Source of the DNA: Paracoccus sphaerophysae
GTDB lineage: Bacteria > Pseudomonadota > Alphaproteobacteria > Rhodobacterales > Rhodobacteraceae
DNA length: 39,159 nucleotides
Direction: 5' to 3'
Assembly: GCF_000763805.1 (NCBI RefSeq)
Contig: NZ_JRKS01000026.1
Coordinates: forward strand, 1-39,159
Made by a program: the position numbers and the translations under genes. The notes under the pieces are model-generated. The model saw only the letters and a list, made by a program, of their open reading frames with translations, did not search any database and was not told the DNA's origin. Positions 1 to 6,967 of this stretch are shown piece after piece (within the stretch, counting starts at the first letter, position 1; every line of letters begins with the position of its first letter).

Positions 1-171
1 GCGGTCCATCAGCGGCCCGGACAGCCGCCCCATGTAATCCGCCCCGCATTGCGGCGCGCGGGCGCAGGCGCGCGCGGGATCGGCGAAATGCCCGCAGCGG
101 CAGGGGTTGGCGGCGGCCACCAGCAGGGAGCGACAGGGGTAGCGGACATGCGCGCTGGCGCGGGCGCGGGC
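1..171 (-). pseudogene. ComM/YifB Mg-chelatase-like ATPase, internal fragment (partial)
   Basis: Read on the minus strand this frame is open to the window edge. It encodes a cysteine-rich segment typical of the middle of ComM/YifB proteins: AHVRYPC, then LVAAANPCRCGH, a second Cys pair (ARAC, PQC), and the arginine-finger-like SGPLMDR. ComM is a hexameric AAA+ helicase known from natural transformation in other bacteria. No start codon belongs to this part. It is joined in frame to the N-terminus of a LysE-type exporter somewhere between about 160 and 198. It is therefore either a real deletion fusion or, more likely, a chimeric junction at a contig edge. Family assignment is by motif recognition. 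Confidence 0.6.
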
Positions 172-354
172 GCCCCCGCCGGGCCCGAGACGGCTGGCCA
201 GCCCGGCCAGGGCGCCGGCCCGCGGCCCCCCCTGCAGCCCGCAAGCGGTGGCAAAGAACACGTCCTGCCCGGGGGCGAAGTTCAGCACCAGTCCGCCGGC
301 GACAAAGCCCAGCAGTTGCGCCAGCGGGATATTGGCGAGCGTCTCCCAGATCAT
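172..354 (-). CDS. LysE/RhtB-family amino-acid exporter, N-terminal fragment
   Basis: The frame starts with ATG at 354, overlapping the stop of the upstream GFA gene by four bases (ATGA), so it is the next cistron of that operon. The first 52 residues look like a LysE/RhtB translocator N-terminus: a first membrane helix (about residues 8-28), the conserved FAPGQDVFF (about 30-38; FSPGPD in most members) and CGLQGGPRAG (38-47). Family members export amino acids or similar metabolites. After residue 52 the family pattern stops and the frame runs into ComM-like sequence. A complete LysE protein has about 200 residues and 5-6 helices, so only the first quarter is here. The exact break cannot be placed better than 160-198. 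Confidence 0.6.
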
Positions 355-734
355 CCGGTCGATCCGCGCGGGAATTGCGGCAGGCCGTCGGCGATGTCGT
401 GATAATCGCCCTTGTCGCCGACCCAGACATGCCGCAGCAGCCGCATCCCCGTGGGCGGGTCGAGCGTCCCGGCGGAAATCTCGGTGTCCCCGGTCGCGTC
501 GCTGCGCCAGAACAGCGACGACCCGCAGGCCGGGCAGAAGCCTCGCGCGGCCGTTTCGGACGAGCGGTACCACGTCACCGGGCCCTCGATCTCGACCCGG
601 CCCGCCTCGAGCCCTGCCCAGACATGCCCGGACCAGCGCCGGCACTGGCTGCAATGGCAGGCGACGACGCCCTGGGCCGGGTCGTGGAGCGTATAGCGCA
701 CCGCGCCGCACAGGCATCCGCCGCGCAGGATCAT
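351..734 (-). CDS. GFA-family zinc protein (second of tandem pair)
   Basis: 127-residue protein of the GFA (glutathione-dependent formaldehyde-activating enzyme-like, CENP-V) family. It carries the zinc-binding cysteine sets CLCG near residue 7, CHCSQC near 26 and CPAC near 67, followed by GSSLFW. The family binds one or two zincs; a formaldehyde-glutathione role was proposed for Gfa, but for most members the substrate is unknown. It begins with ATG at 734, overlapping the stop of its paralogue by four bases, and its own stop overlaps the LysE start in the same way. It is clearly similar to the preceding gene (CRRWSGHVWA, TWYRSSET, WVGDKGDYHDIADGLPQ), so the two are a tandem duplication. No specific function is assigned. 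Confidence 0.85.
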   Translation of the reverse strand: MILRGGCLCGAVRYTLHDPAQGVVACHCSQCRRWSGHVWAGLEAGRVEIEGPVTWYRSSETAARGFCPACGSSLFWRSDATGDTEISAGTLDPPTGMRLLRHVWVGDKGDYHDIADGLPQFPRGSTG

Positions 735-1132
735 TGCTGCGCGTCCTGCGGCAGGCCATCGGCGATGTCGTAGTAATCGCCCTTGTCGGCGACCCAGATG
801 TGGCGTTCCAGCCGCAGGCCAGTCGGCGCGTCGATGCAGCCCAGCGCTACGTCGGTGTCGCCGCGGCCGATGGCGCGCCAGAACATCGACGACCCGCAGG
901 TGTCGCAGAACCCCCGCTCGGCGGTCTCCGAGGACCGGTACCAGCGGATGTGGCCCTCGCCCCGGATGGTCAGCCGGTCGTTCGGGACCGGGACGGCGGC
1001 CCAGACATGGCCCGACCAGCGGCGGCACTGGCCGCAGTGGCAGGCGGCCACGTCGGGCAGAGGCCCGCGCATGGCCACGCGAATGCTGCCGCACAGGCAG
1101 CGGGCGGTGCGGTCAGAGATCTCCGAACACAT
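731..1132 (-). CDS. GFA-family zinc protein (first of tandem pair)
   Basis: 133-residue GFA/CENP-V-type zinc protein with CLCG (about residue 12), CHCGQC (about 31) and CDTC (about 72) ligand sets, and the same core as its downstream paralogue: CRRWSGHVWA, WYRSSETA, GSSMFW, WVADKGDYYDIADGL. The ATG at 1132 lies inside the end of the methionine sulfoxide reductase gene (20-base overlap), so translation is probably coupled. The divergence between the copies is spread over the protein while all cysteines are kept, so both are likely functional rather than one decaying. Substrate unknown. Confidence 0.85.
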   Translation of the reverse strand: MCSEISDRTARCLCGSIRVAMRGPLPDVAACHCGQCRRWSGHVWAAVPVPNDRLTIRGEGHIRWYRSSETAERGFCDTCGSSMFWRAIGRGDTDVALGCIDAPTGLRLERHIWVADKGDYYDIADGLPQDAQQ

Positions 1133-1565
1133 CCTGCATCATCCTTTCCAAGGCGGCCTGGTCGGCGGCGGTGAAGGCGTCGGGCCGGTCGCTGTCGATG
1201 TCCAGCACCCCGATTAGCCGCCCGGCGCGGCCGATCACCGGCACCACGATTTCCGACCGGGTCGACGAGGAACAGGCGATGTGCCCGGCGAACGCCTCGA
1301 CATCCGGGACCAGCTGGGTCTGCCGGGTCCGCGCCGCCGCCCCGCAGACCCCGCGCGAGAACGGGATCACCAGGCAGCCATGCCCGCCCTGATAGGGGCC
1401 GATCTTGAGCAGATCGGGCGCGACCACCCGATAGAAGCCGGTCCAGTCGAAGCGGTCGTCGGCGTGGTGCAGTTCGCAGGCGAGCGTCGCCATCAGGGCG
1501 ATCTCGTCGGTCTCGCCCTGGGTCAGGGCGGCGATGCGGGCGGAAAGGTCTGCATAGTCGATCAT
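1113..1565 (-). CDS. msrC: Free methionine-(R)-sulfoxide reductase (GAF-domain fRMsr)
   Basis: 150-residue single GAF-domain protein. fRMsr reduces free (not protein-bound) methionine-(R)-sulfoxide in the cytoplasm with thioredoxin-dependent disulfide exchange. The three catalytic/resolving cysteines are present at 64 (HGCLVIPF), 74 (GVCGAA) and 98 (HIACSSST). Their spacing (10 and 24 residues) equals that of E. coli Cys84/Cys94/Cys118. WTGFYR and SEIVVPV are further family blocks. The start ATG lies 78 bases downstream of the hslV stop, and the 3' end overlaps the first GFA gene, giving an operon that may handle oxidised or electrophile-damaged metabolites (inference). Confidence 0.9.
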   Translation of the reverse strand: MIDYADLSARIAALTQGETDEIALMATLACELHHADDRFDWTGFYRVVAPDLLKIGPYQGGHGCLVIPFSRGVCGAAARTRQTQLVPDVEAFAGHIACSSSTRSEIVVPVIGRAGRLIGVLDIDSDRPDAFTAADQAALERMMQDVFGDL

Positions 1566-1643
1566 GGCGCGACCCTAGACCGCGCCCGACCGGCGCAAAA
1601 GCCCCGTCAGGTGCGGGCGTACGTTCACCGGCTCCGGGCCCGG

Positions 1644-2201
1644 CTACGCCGGGATCGTCTCGACCGTCAGGTTGCCGTTGGTATAGACGCAAATCTCGGC
1701 CGCGATCGCCATCGCGCGGCGGGCGACCTCCTCGGCGTCCAGGGAGGTCTCCATCAGCGCCCGCGCGGCGGCCAGCGCATAGTTGCCACCCGAGCCGATG
1801 GCGGCGACGTCATGTTCCGGCTCCAGCACGTCGCCGGCGCCGGTCACGACGTAAAGCTGGGCGCCGTCGGTGACGATCAGCATCGCCTCCAGGTTGCGCA
1901 GATACTTGTCGGTGCGCCAGTCCTTGGCCAGTTCCACGCAGGCGCGCTGCAGCTGGCCGGGGGCGGATTCGAGCTTCTTCTCCAGCCGTTCCAGCAGGGT
2001 AAAGGCGTCCGCCGTGGACCCGGCGAAGCCCACCACGACGTCGCGCCCGCCCGGTGACAGGCGGCGGACCTTGCGCGCCGTGCCCTTCATCACCGTCTGG
2101 CCGACGCTGACCTGCCCGTCGCCCGCGACCACCACCTTGCCGCCGCGGCGCACCGCGAGGATCGTCGTGCCGTGCCAGCCGGGAAACCTGTCGTCGCTCA
2201 T
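1644..2201 (-). CDS. hslV: ATP-dependent protease proteolytic subunit HslV (ClpQ)
   Basis: 185 residues, the usual length for HslV, the dodecameric threonine protease partner of the HslU ATPase. The propeptide ends at HG and the catalytic nucleophile is Thr12 (Thr1 of the mature enzyme) in HGTTILAV. Other family blocks are [45 protein letters not shown] and [10 protein letters not shown] strong Shine-Dalgarno GGAGG lies six bases before the ATG. It is transcribed away from the gene at 2284. The hslU gene, very often next to hslV, is not downstream: the next gene is the fRMsr after a 78-base gap. Confidence 0.96.
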   Translation of the reverse strand: MSDDRFPGWHGTTILAVRRGGKVVVAGDGQVSVGQTVMKGTARKVRRLSPGGRDVVVGFAGSTADAFTLLERLEKKLESAPGQLQRACVELAKDWRTDKYLRNLEAMLIVTDGAQLYVVTGAGDVLEPEHDVAAIGSGGNYALAAARALMETSLDAEEVARRAMAIAAEICVYTNGNLTVETIPA

Positions 2202-2283
2202 CGGGTGCCTCCGTTCGTCGCAGGTGCCAGATAGGCGCCGCCGGCCGCTTTCGCAACGCGCCCGGCGCGGCTAGGGTCGCGCC

Positions 2284-3177
2284 ATGCCGACCCTGCGCGT
2301 CTATCTGCACGGACACATGCTGCAAACCGCCCGTGCCGGGACCTTCCCGGTCATGGCGGTGCTGCAACGCACGGTCGAGGCGCAAGGCTGGACCGTCGCC
2401 TTCGAGCGCGCCAGCGGGCAGGCGCCCGAGACCCCCCCGCCGCCCGGAGACTACGCGCTCTATCACATGAAGCGGCCGCTGCATCCGCGCAGCCTGACCA
2501 TGCGGCGTGCCTATCACTATCCGTTCTGGCAGATCGAGCCGGTGGCCGAGCGCTGGCGCTTTCGCGTCGCACGGGCGGCGTTCGACCCCACGGGCATCGA
2601 CCCCGACGCCGCCGCGGCCTTCGTGCGCAGCCTGCGCCGGCGGGTGCTGGCGGGGCCGGACCCGGTGCGCGGCGATCACGTGCTGGTGCCGTTGCAGGGC
2701 CATATCCGCCAGACCCGGTCCTTCCAGACCATGAGCCCGGTCGAGATGCTGGATGCCGTCTGCCGCACCGGCCGGCCGGTGGTGGCGACGCTGCATCCCT
2801 CGGAACACTACGACGCCGACGACCACGCCGCGCTGGCCGCGCTGAGCGCCCGCCACCGCGACCTGACCATCGGCGGCGACACCATGCGACTGCTGCGCGA
2901 CTGCGCCTTCGTCGCGACGCAGAACAGCGCGGTGGCGTTCGACGGGATGATCCTCGGCAAGCCCGCGGTGCTGTTCGCCCAGGTCGATTTCCACCACGTC
3001 GCGCTGAACGTGGCCGAGCTGGGGGCCGAGGCGGCGCTGGCCGCGGCCGACCGCCATGCGCCCGACACCGCGCGCTACCTGTGGTGGTTTCTCAAGCAGA
3101 ACAGCATCGACGCCCAGGCCCCCGATGCGGGCCAGCGGATGCTGGCCGCGATGCGCGCCGGCGGCTGGGCGATCTAG
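2284..3177 (+). CDS. Capsule_synth (KpsS/KpsC)-like hypothetical protein
   Basis: 297-residue soluble protein. The second half resembles the conserved part of capsule polysaccharide export/synthesis proteins of the KpsC/KpsS (PF05159-like) type: VLVPLQGHIRQTRSFQ (about 139-154), VVATLHPSEHY (about 171-181), and TQNSAVAFDGMILGKPAVLF (about 216-235), a pattern in which a nucleotide-sugar-binding fold ends in a serine-containing loop. No signal peptide or membrane helix is seen. There are no capsule or Kdo genes nearby, so the role may differ from that of true KpsS. It diverges from hslV across an 82-base gap; the ribosome binding site is weak. Family call is tentative. Confidence 0.5.
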   Translation: MPTLRVYLHGHMLQTARAGTFPVMAVLQRTVEAQGWTVAFERASGQAPETPPPPGDYALYHMKRPLHPRSLTMRRAYHYPFWQIEPVAERWRFRVARAAFDPTGIDPDAAAAFVRSLRRRVLAGPDPVRGDHVLVPLQGHIRQTRSFQTMSPVEMLDAVCRTGRPVVATLHPSEHYDADDHAALAALSARHRDLTIGGDTMRLLRDCAFVATQNSAVAFDGMILGKPAVLFAQVDFHHVALNVAELGAEAALAAADRHAPDTARYLWWFLKQNSIDAQAPDAGQRMLAAMRAGGWAI

Positions 3178-3196
3178 CACCGCCGCCAAGGATGCG

Positions 3197-3223
3197 GCTG
3201 GCCCGACCAGCGGCCGGGCCGGC
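3197..3223. terminator. Possible bidirectional terminator hairpin
   Basis: GCTGGCCCG (3197-3205) pairs with CGGGCCGGC (3215-3223) across a 9-base loop, with one G:T pair. It sits in the 52-base gap between two convergent genes. No T-tract follows on either strand, so it is a GC-rich stem only. Terminator function is inferred from its position. Confidence 0.4.
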
Positions 3224-3229
3224 GCGGGA

Positions 3230-4747
3230 TCAGGCCAGATCGCCCTCGATCAGGTAATCCGGCAGGTTCTGGAAGCTCACCGGCCGCAGGAAGCGGCGGA
3301 TCGACAGCGTCCCGACCGACGTCGCGCCGAAGTTGGTCGAGGCCGGATAGGGGCCGCCATGGACCATCGCATCGGCGACCTCGACCCCGGTGGGAAAGCC
3401 GTTGGCCAGCACCCGCCCGACCTTTTGCGCCAGCACAGGCAGCAGCCGGCGGGCATCCGCGGCGTCGCCCGGATCGGTGTGCAGCGTCGCGGTCAGCTGG
3501 CCGGGCAGGCCGCGGGCGATGCGCTCCATGTCGTCCACCGACCGGGCGCGGACCACGAGGCCCAGCGGACCAAAGACCTCCTCGGCCAGGTAGTCCTCGC
3601 CCAGGAAGGCGTCGGCGGTGGTCTCATACAGGTTCGGCGAGGCGCTGCGGTCTCGGCTTTCCGTCGCCAGCACCGGCTTGACGGCGTTCGAGCGGTTCAT
3701 CCGCTCGGCTCCCTCGCGGTAGGCCTGGGCGATGCCGTCGGTCAGCATGGTCTGCGGCGCGACCTGTTCCAGCGCCGCCCGGGCCGCGGCGACCAGCCGG
3801 TCGGCGTCAGGGCCGTCCAGCACCACCGCGATGCCCGGGTTGGTGCAGAACTGCCCCGCGCCCATGGTCAGCGACCCGGCCCAGCCCTTGCCGATTTCGT
3901 CGCCGCGGGCTTTGGCGGCCTCGGGCAGCACGAACATCGGGTTGACCGAGCCCAGCTCGCCAAAGAACGGGATCGGCTCGGGGCGGGCGGCGCACAGGTC
4001 GAACAGCGCCCGGCCGCCGGCCAGCGACCCGGTGAAGCCCACCGCCTTGATGCGCGGATCGGTGACCAGCGCCTCGCCGACCTTGCGGTTGCCGCCCTGG
4101 ATCAGGCTGAAGACGCCCTTCGGCATCCCGGTCTTTTCGACCGCCGCCTTGACCGCCTCGGCGACGATCTCGCCGGTGCCGGGATGGGCCGAGTGGCCCT
4201 TGACGACGACCGGGCAGCCCGCCGCCAGCGCCGCGGCGGTGTCGCCCCCGGCGGTCGAGAAGGCGAGCGGGAAGTTCGACGCGCCGAATACCGCCACCGG
4301 ACCGACCGGCAGCTGCATCATCCGCAGTTCGGGCCGCGGCGCGGGCTGGCGGTCGGGCAGCGCGGCGTCGGTGCGCCGGTCCAGATAGGCGCCGTCGCGG
4401 ATATGCGAGGCGAACAGCCGCAGCTGGCCGGTGGTGCGGCCGCGTTCGCCCTGCAGCCGCGCCTCGGGCAGGCCGCTTTCCTGGGTGCCGATCTCGGTGA
4501 TGGCGTCAGCGCGGGCCTCGATCTCGTCGGCGATGGCGTCGAGGAAGCGGGCCCGGTCCTCGCGGCTGGTGGCGGCATAGGCGTCGAAGGCCTCGGCCGC
4601 CGCGGCGCAGGCGCGGGCGACCAGATCGGGGGTGCCGACCGCATAGTCATGCGCCGGCCCATGCGCGGGGGACGAGGCGAAGCTGGTGTCTCCCGCCACC
4701 CATTCGCCGCCGATCAGGTGCTTGCCATGAGGGGTAAAGCCGGTCAT
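3230..4747 (-). CDS. Aldehyde dehydrogenase, alpha-ketoglutarate-semialdehyde type
   Basis: 505-residue NAD(P)-dependent aldehyde dehydrogenase of the type III alpha-ketoglutarate semialdehyde dehydrogenase group, which oxidises 2,5-dioxopentanoate to 2-oxoglutarate in hydroxyproline, pentose or aldarate breakdown. Oxyanion Asn157 (SNFPLAFS), general-base Glu264 (FFGELGSVNP) and catalytic Cys301 (GAGQFCTNPG) are all present. N-terminal GKHLIGGEW and the C-terminal VHGGPYPASTNFGATSVG are typical of this subgroup. GGAC lies about seven bases before the ATG. It stands alone, convergent with the gene at 2284-3177, and no dehydratase or sugar-acid gene is adjacent, so the upstream pathway is unknown. 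The palindrome 56 bases upstream may be its operator. Confidence 0.85.
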   Translation of the reverse strand: MTGFTPHGKHLIGGEWVAGDTSFASSPAHGPAHDYAVGTPDLVARACAAAAEAFDAYAATSREDRARFLDAIADEIEARADAITEIGTQESGLPEARLQGERGRTTGQLRLFASHIRDGAYLDRRTDAALPDRQPAPRPELRMMQLPVGPVAVFGASNFPLAFSTAGGDTAAALAAGCPVVVKGHSAHPGTGEIVAEAVKAAVEKTGMPKGVFSLIQGGNRKVGEALVTDPRIKAVGFTGSLAGGRALFDLCAARPEPIPFFGELGSVNPMFVLPEAAKARGDEIGKGWAGSLTMGAGQFCTNPGIAVVLDGPDADRLVAAARAALEQVAPQTMLTDGIAQAYREGAERMNRSNAVKPVLATESRDRSASPNLYETTADAFLGEDYLAEEVFGPLGLVVRARSVDDMERIARGLPGQLTATLHTDPGDAADARRLLPVLAQKVGRVLANGFPTGVEVADAMVHGGPYPASTNFGATSVGTLSIRRFLRPVSFQNLPDYLIEGDLA

Positions 4748-4802
4748 CCGCTGTCCTTTCGCTGTCTTCGGTCATCGGACCGCCGCGGCGGTCAACGCAT
4801 AA

Positions 4803-4812
4803 CGGTATACCG
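4803..4812. promoter_or_regulatory. Palindrome CGGTATACCG, candidate GntR/FadR-type operator
   Basis: A perfect 10-bp palindrome centred on GTATAC lies 56 bases upstream of the semialdehyde dehydrogenase ATG. FadR-subfamily GntR repressors often bind palindromes with a central GTATAC or GTnnAC core, and such dehydrogenases are commonly under GntR control. No GntR gene is in the window, so the assignment rests on form and position. Confidence 0.4.
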
Positions 4813-4858
4813 GACCACTTGGACCCCCGCCAAGCCGGGCGCAAGGGGGTCGGAAGGG

Positions 4859-6967
4859 CTATCCGGGGCCGATCAGCCGCAGGCCGGACCGGGCCGAGCG
4901 GCCGGTGGCGTCGATCACCGACAGCGTCGCCCAGCCCGGCGCTGCGGGCAGCTGGGTGGCGGGGTCGGGCGAGCCGACCGCGACCGGGCGGCCGTCAAGC
5001 AGCCAGGTGTAGGGCCCGGCGCCGCCGCGAACGCGGACCACAAGTCGCCCCTGGGTCAGTTCGACCTCGGCGCCGTCGGGCGGGAACAGGATCGCCAGCG
5101 GCTCGGCCTGCGGCGCCACCGGGTCGGCGGGCCGGGTCGTGCCGCGGGGCTGGAACCGCCGCAGCGCGGGCGGCAAGGCGGCGTTGGGCACGGTCAGCGC
5201 GCCGGGCGGCGGCGGGGGCAGCGGCGTGGCGCGCGTGCCCAGCGCGTCGAACAGGTCGAACAGCAAGGGCGCGGCGAGATCGCCGCCGAACGCCCCCGGC
5301 ACCGGCGTTCCGTCGGGCCGCCCCAGCCACACCCCGGCAACGAAGCGCCCGTCATAGCCCAGCGCCAGCGCGTCGCGGTGGCCATAGCTGGTGCCGGTCT
5401 TCCACGCGACCCGGCCCGCGGCGCGCCCGCCCGGCGGCGCGTGCTGGGCCAGGATCGACCCCGCATACCAGGCCGCGACCGGGCCGGCGACCGAAGCCAG
5501 CTCGCGCATCTCGCCCGGACGCACGTGCAGCGCCGCCGCCCGCCCGCCGCGGGCGAGCGCCCCGTAGGCCTGCACCAGCCCTTCCAGCGACACCCCGCCG
5601 CCGCCCAGCACCACCGCCAGCCCCGGCGGCCCTTGCGTCGTCACCGGCGCCCCGGCCCGGCGCAGGGCGGCGGCGATGCGCGCCGGGCCCAGCGCCTCGG
5701 CCACCCGCACCACCGGGATGTTCAGCGATTCTACCAGCGCCTGCCGGATCGTCACCGTGCCGCGAAAGCGGCGGTCGAAGTTTTCCGGCTGCCAGCGGCC
5801 AAAGGCGGCGGGACGGTCCTCGATCAGCGTTTCCGGGTGGATCAGCCCGTCGTCGAAGCCCAGCGCATAGACCAGCGGCTTCAGCGTCGAGCCGGGCGAG
5901 CGCAGCGCCTGCGTCATGTCGATGTACCCGCCCGCCCGCGGGTCGGTGAACTGCGCCGCGCCGACATGGGCGAGGATCTCTCCGGTCTCGTGATCGGCGA
6001 GGATCAGCGCCGCCGAGACCTGCGCGGGCTGGCCCGCGACAGCGCGGGCCGCCAGCCGCTCCGCCTGCCGCTGCAATGCCGGGTCGAGCGTGGTTTCGAT
6101 GCGCGGCGCGCCGGGATGGGCGCGGCGCAGCCGGTCGGCCAGCAGCGGCGCAAGCGCCGGAAAGGCGCGGCGGCGGTCGGGCAGGGGCATGGCGCGGGCG
6201 GTGGCGGCGGCCTCGGCGCTCAGCAGGCCCAGCGCCTCGGCCCGAGCGATGACGCGGTTGCGGGCGGCCTCGGCGGCGGTTCGGCGGGCGGGCAGGTCGG
6301 GGCGGCGCGCCTCGGGCGCCTGCGGCAGCGCGACCAGCAGCGCCGATTCGGCGGGGGTCAGCCGGGTCGGTTCCTTGCCGAACCACATCAGGCTGGCGGC
6401 GCGCACGCCCTCGGTGTTACCGCCATAGGGTGCGAGCCGCAGATACAGGCCCAGGATGCCCTCCTTGCCCAGCCGCCGTTCCAGCGCCATCGCCACCCGC
6501 GCCTGCCGCAGCTTGGCCCGCCAGTCCCCGGTCGGCCCGCGTTCCAGCAGCCGCGCGGTCTGCATCGACAGGGTCGAGGAGCCCGACACCACCCGCCCGT
6601 GGCGCAGCGCCTGCCAGCCCGCGCGGGCGATGGCGCGCGGGTCGATCCCGTCGTGATCGGCAAAGCGCCGATCCTCCCACCCGACCAGCATCCGCAAGAA
6701 GCCGGGGTCCACCCCCTGGGCCGGGGTTGCGAGCCGCCACAGGCCGTTTTCCACCGGAAAGGCCCGCAACAGGCTGCCGTCGCGGGCCAGCACCTCGGTC
6801 CCGGTGGCGACGGCCAGCGGCGGCAGTTCGGTCGCGTCGATCCAGCGCGACAGCGCGGCGCGGCCCGCGTCGCCCGCGCCGGCCAGCAGGCCCAGCGCGC
6901 AGGCCGCGGCGATCAGCCGCCGGCCGCTGCGGCGCTGCGGGTCAGCGGGTGATCGTCGTCGCGCCAC
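4859..6967 (-). CDS. pbpC: Penicillin-binding protein 1C (transglycosylase/transpeptidase)
   Basis: 702-residue bifunctional peptidoglycan synthase. An N-terminal membrane anchor (about residues 17-33) is followed by the GT51 glycosyltransferase domain with catalytic Glu98 in GWEDRRFADHDG, GSSTLSMQ (129-136) and LERRLGKEGILGLYL (162-176). The transpeptidase domain has SxxK at Ser360-Lys363 (SPGSTLKP), SLN at 414-416 and KTGTS at 523-527. The last 90 or so residues (from about 610) form the BiPBP_C-like domain characteristic of PBP1C. Its ATG lies 26 bases inside the end of the alpha-2-macroglobulin gene, the same partnership as E. coli yfhM-pbpC, where the pair is thought to repair and protect the periplasm. 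Confidence 0.95.
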   Translation of the reverse strand: MARRRSPADPQRRSGRRLIAAACALGLLAGAGDAGRAALSRWIDATELPPLAVATGTEVLARDGSLLRAFPVENGLWRLATPAQGVDPGFLRMLVGWEDRRFADHDGIDPRAIARAGWQALRHGRVVSGSSTLSMQTARLLERGPTGDWRAKLRQARVAMALERRLGKEGILGLYLRLAPYGGNTEGVRAASLMWFGKEPTRLTPAESALLVALPQAPEARRPDLPARRTAAEAARNRVIARAEALGLLSAEAAATARAMPLPDRRRAFPALAPLLADRLRRAHPGAPRIETTLDPALQRQAERLAARAVAGQPAQVSAALILADHETGEILAHVGAAQFTDPRAGGYIDMTQALRSPGSTLKPLVYALGFDDGLIHPETLIEDRPAAFGRWQPENFDRRFRGTVTIRQALVESLNIPVVRVAEALGPARIAAALRRAGAPVTTQGPPGLAVVLGGGGVSLEGLVQAYGALARGGRAAALHVRPGEMRELASVAGPVAAWYAGSILAQHAPPGGRAAGRVAWKTGTSYGHRDALALGYDGRFVAGVWLGRPDGTPVPGAFGGDLAAPLLFDLFDALGTRATPLPPPPPGALTVPNAALPPALRRFQPRGTTRPADPVAPQAEPLAILFPPDGAEVELTQGRLVVRVRGGAGPYTWLLDGRPVAVGSPDPATQLPAAPGWATLSVIDATGRSARSGLRLIGPG

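Noticed and set aside
3056..6952. Plus-strand open frame of about 1298 codons
   Set aside because: Antisense to the aldehyde dehydrogenase and pbpC, which both have full catalytic motifs; composition is that of a shadow frame.
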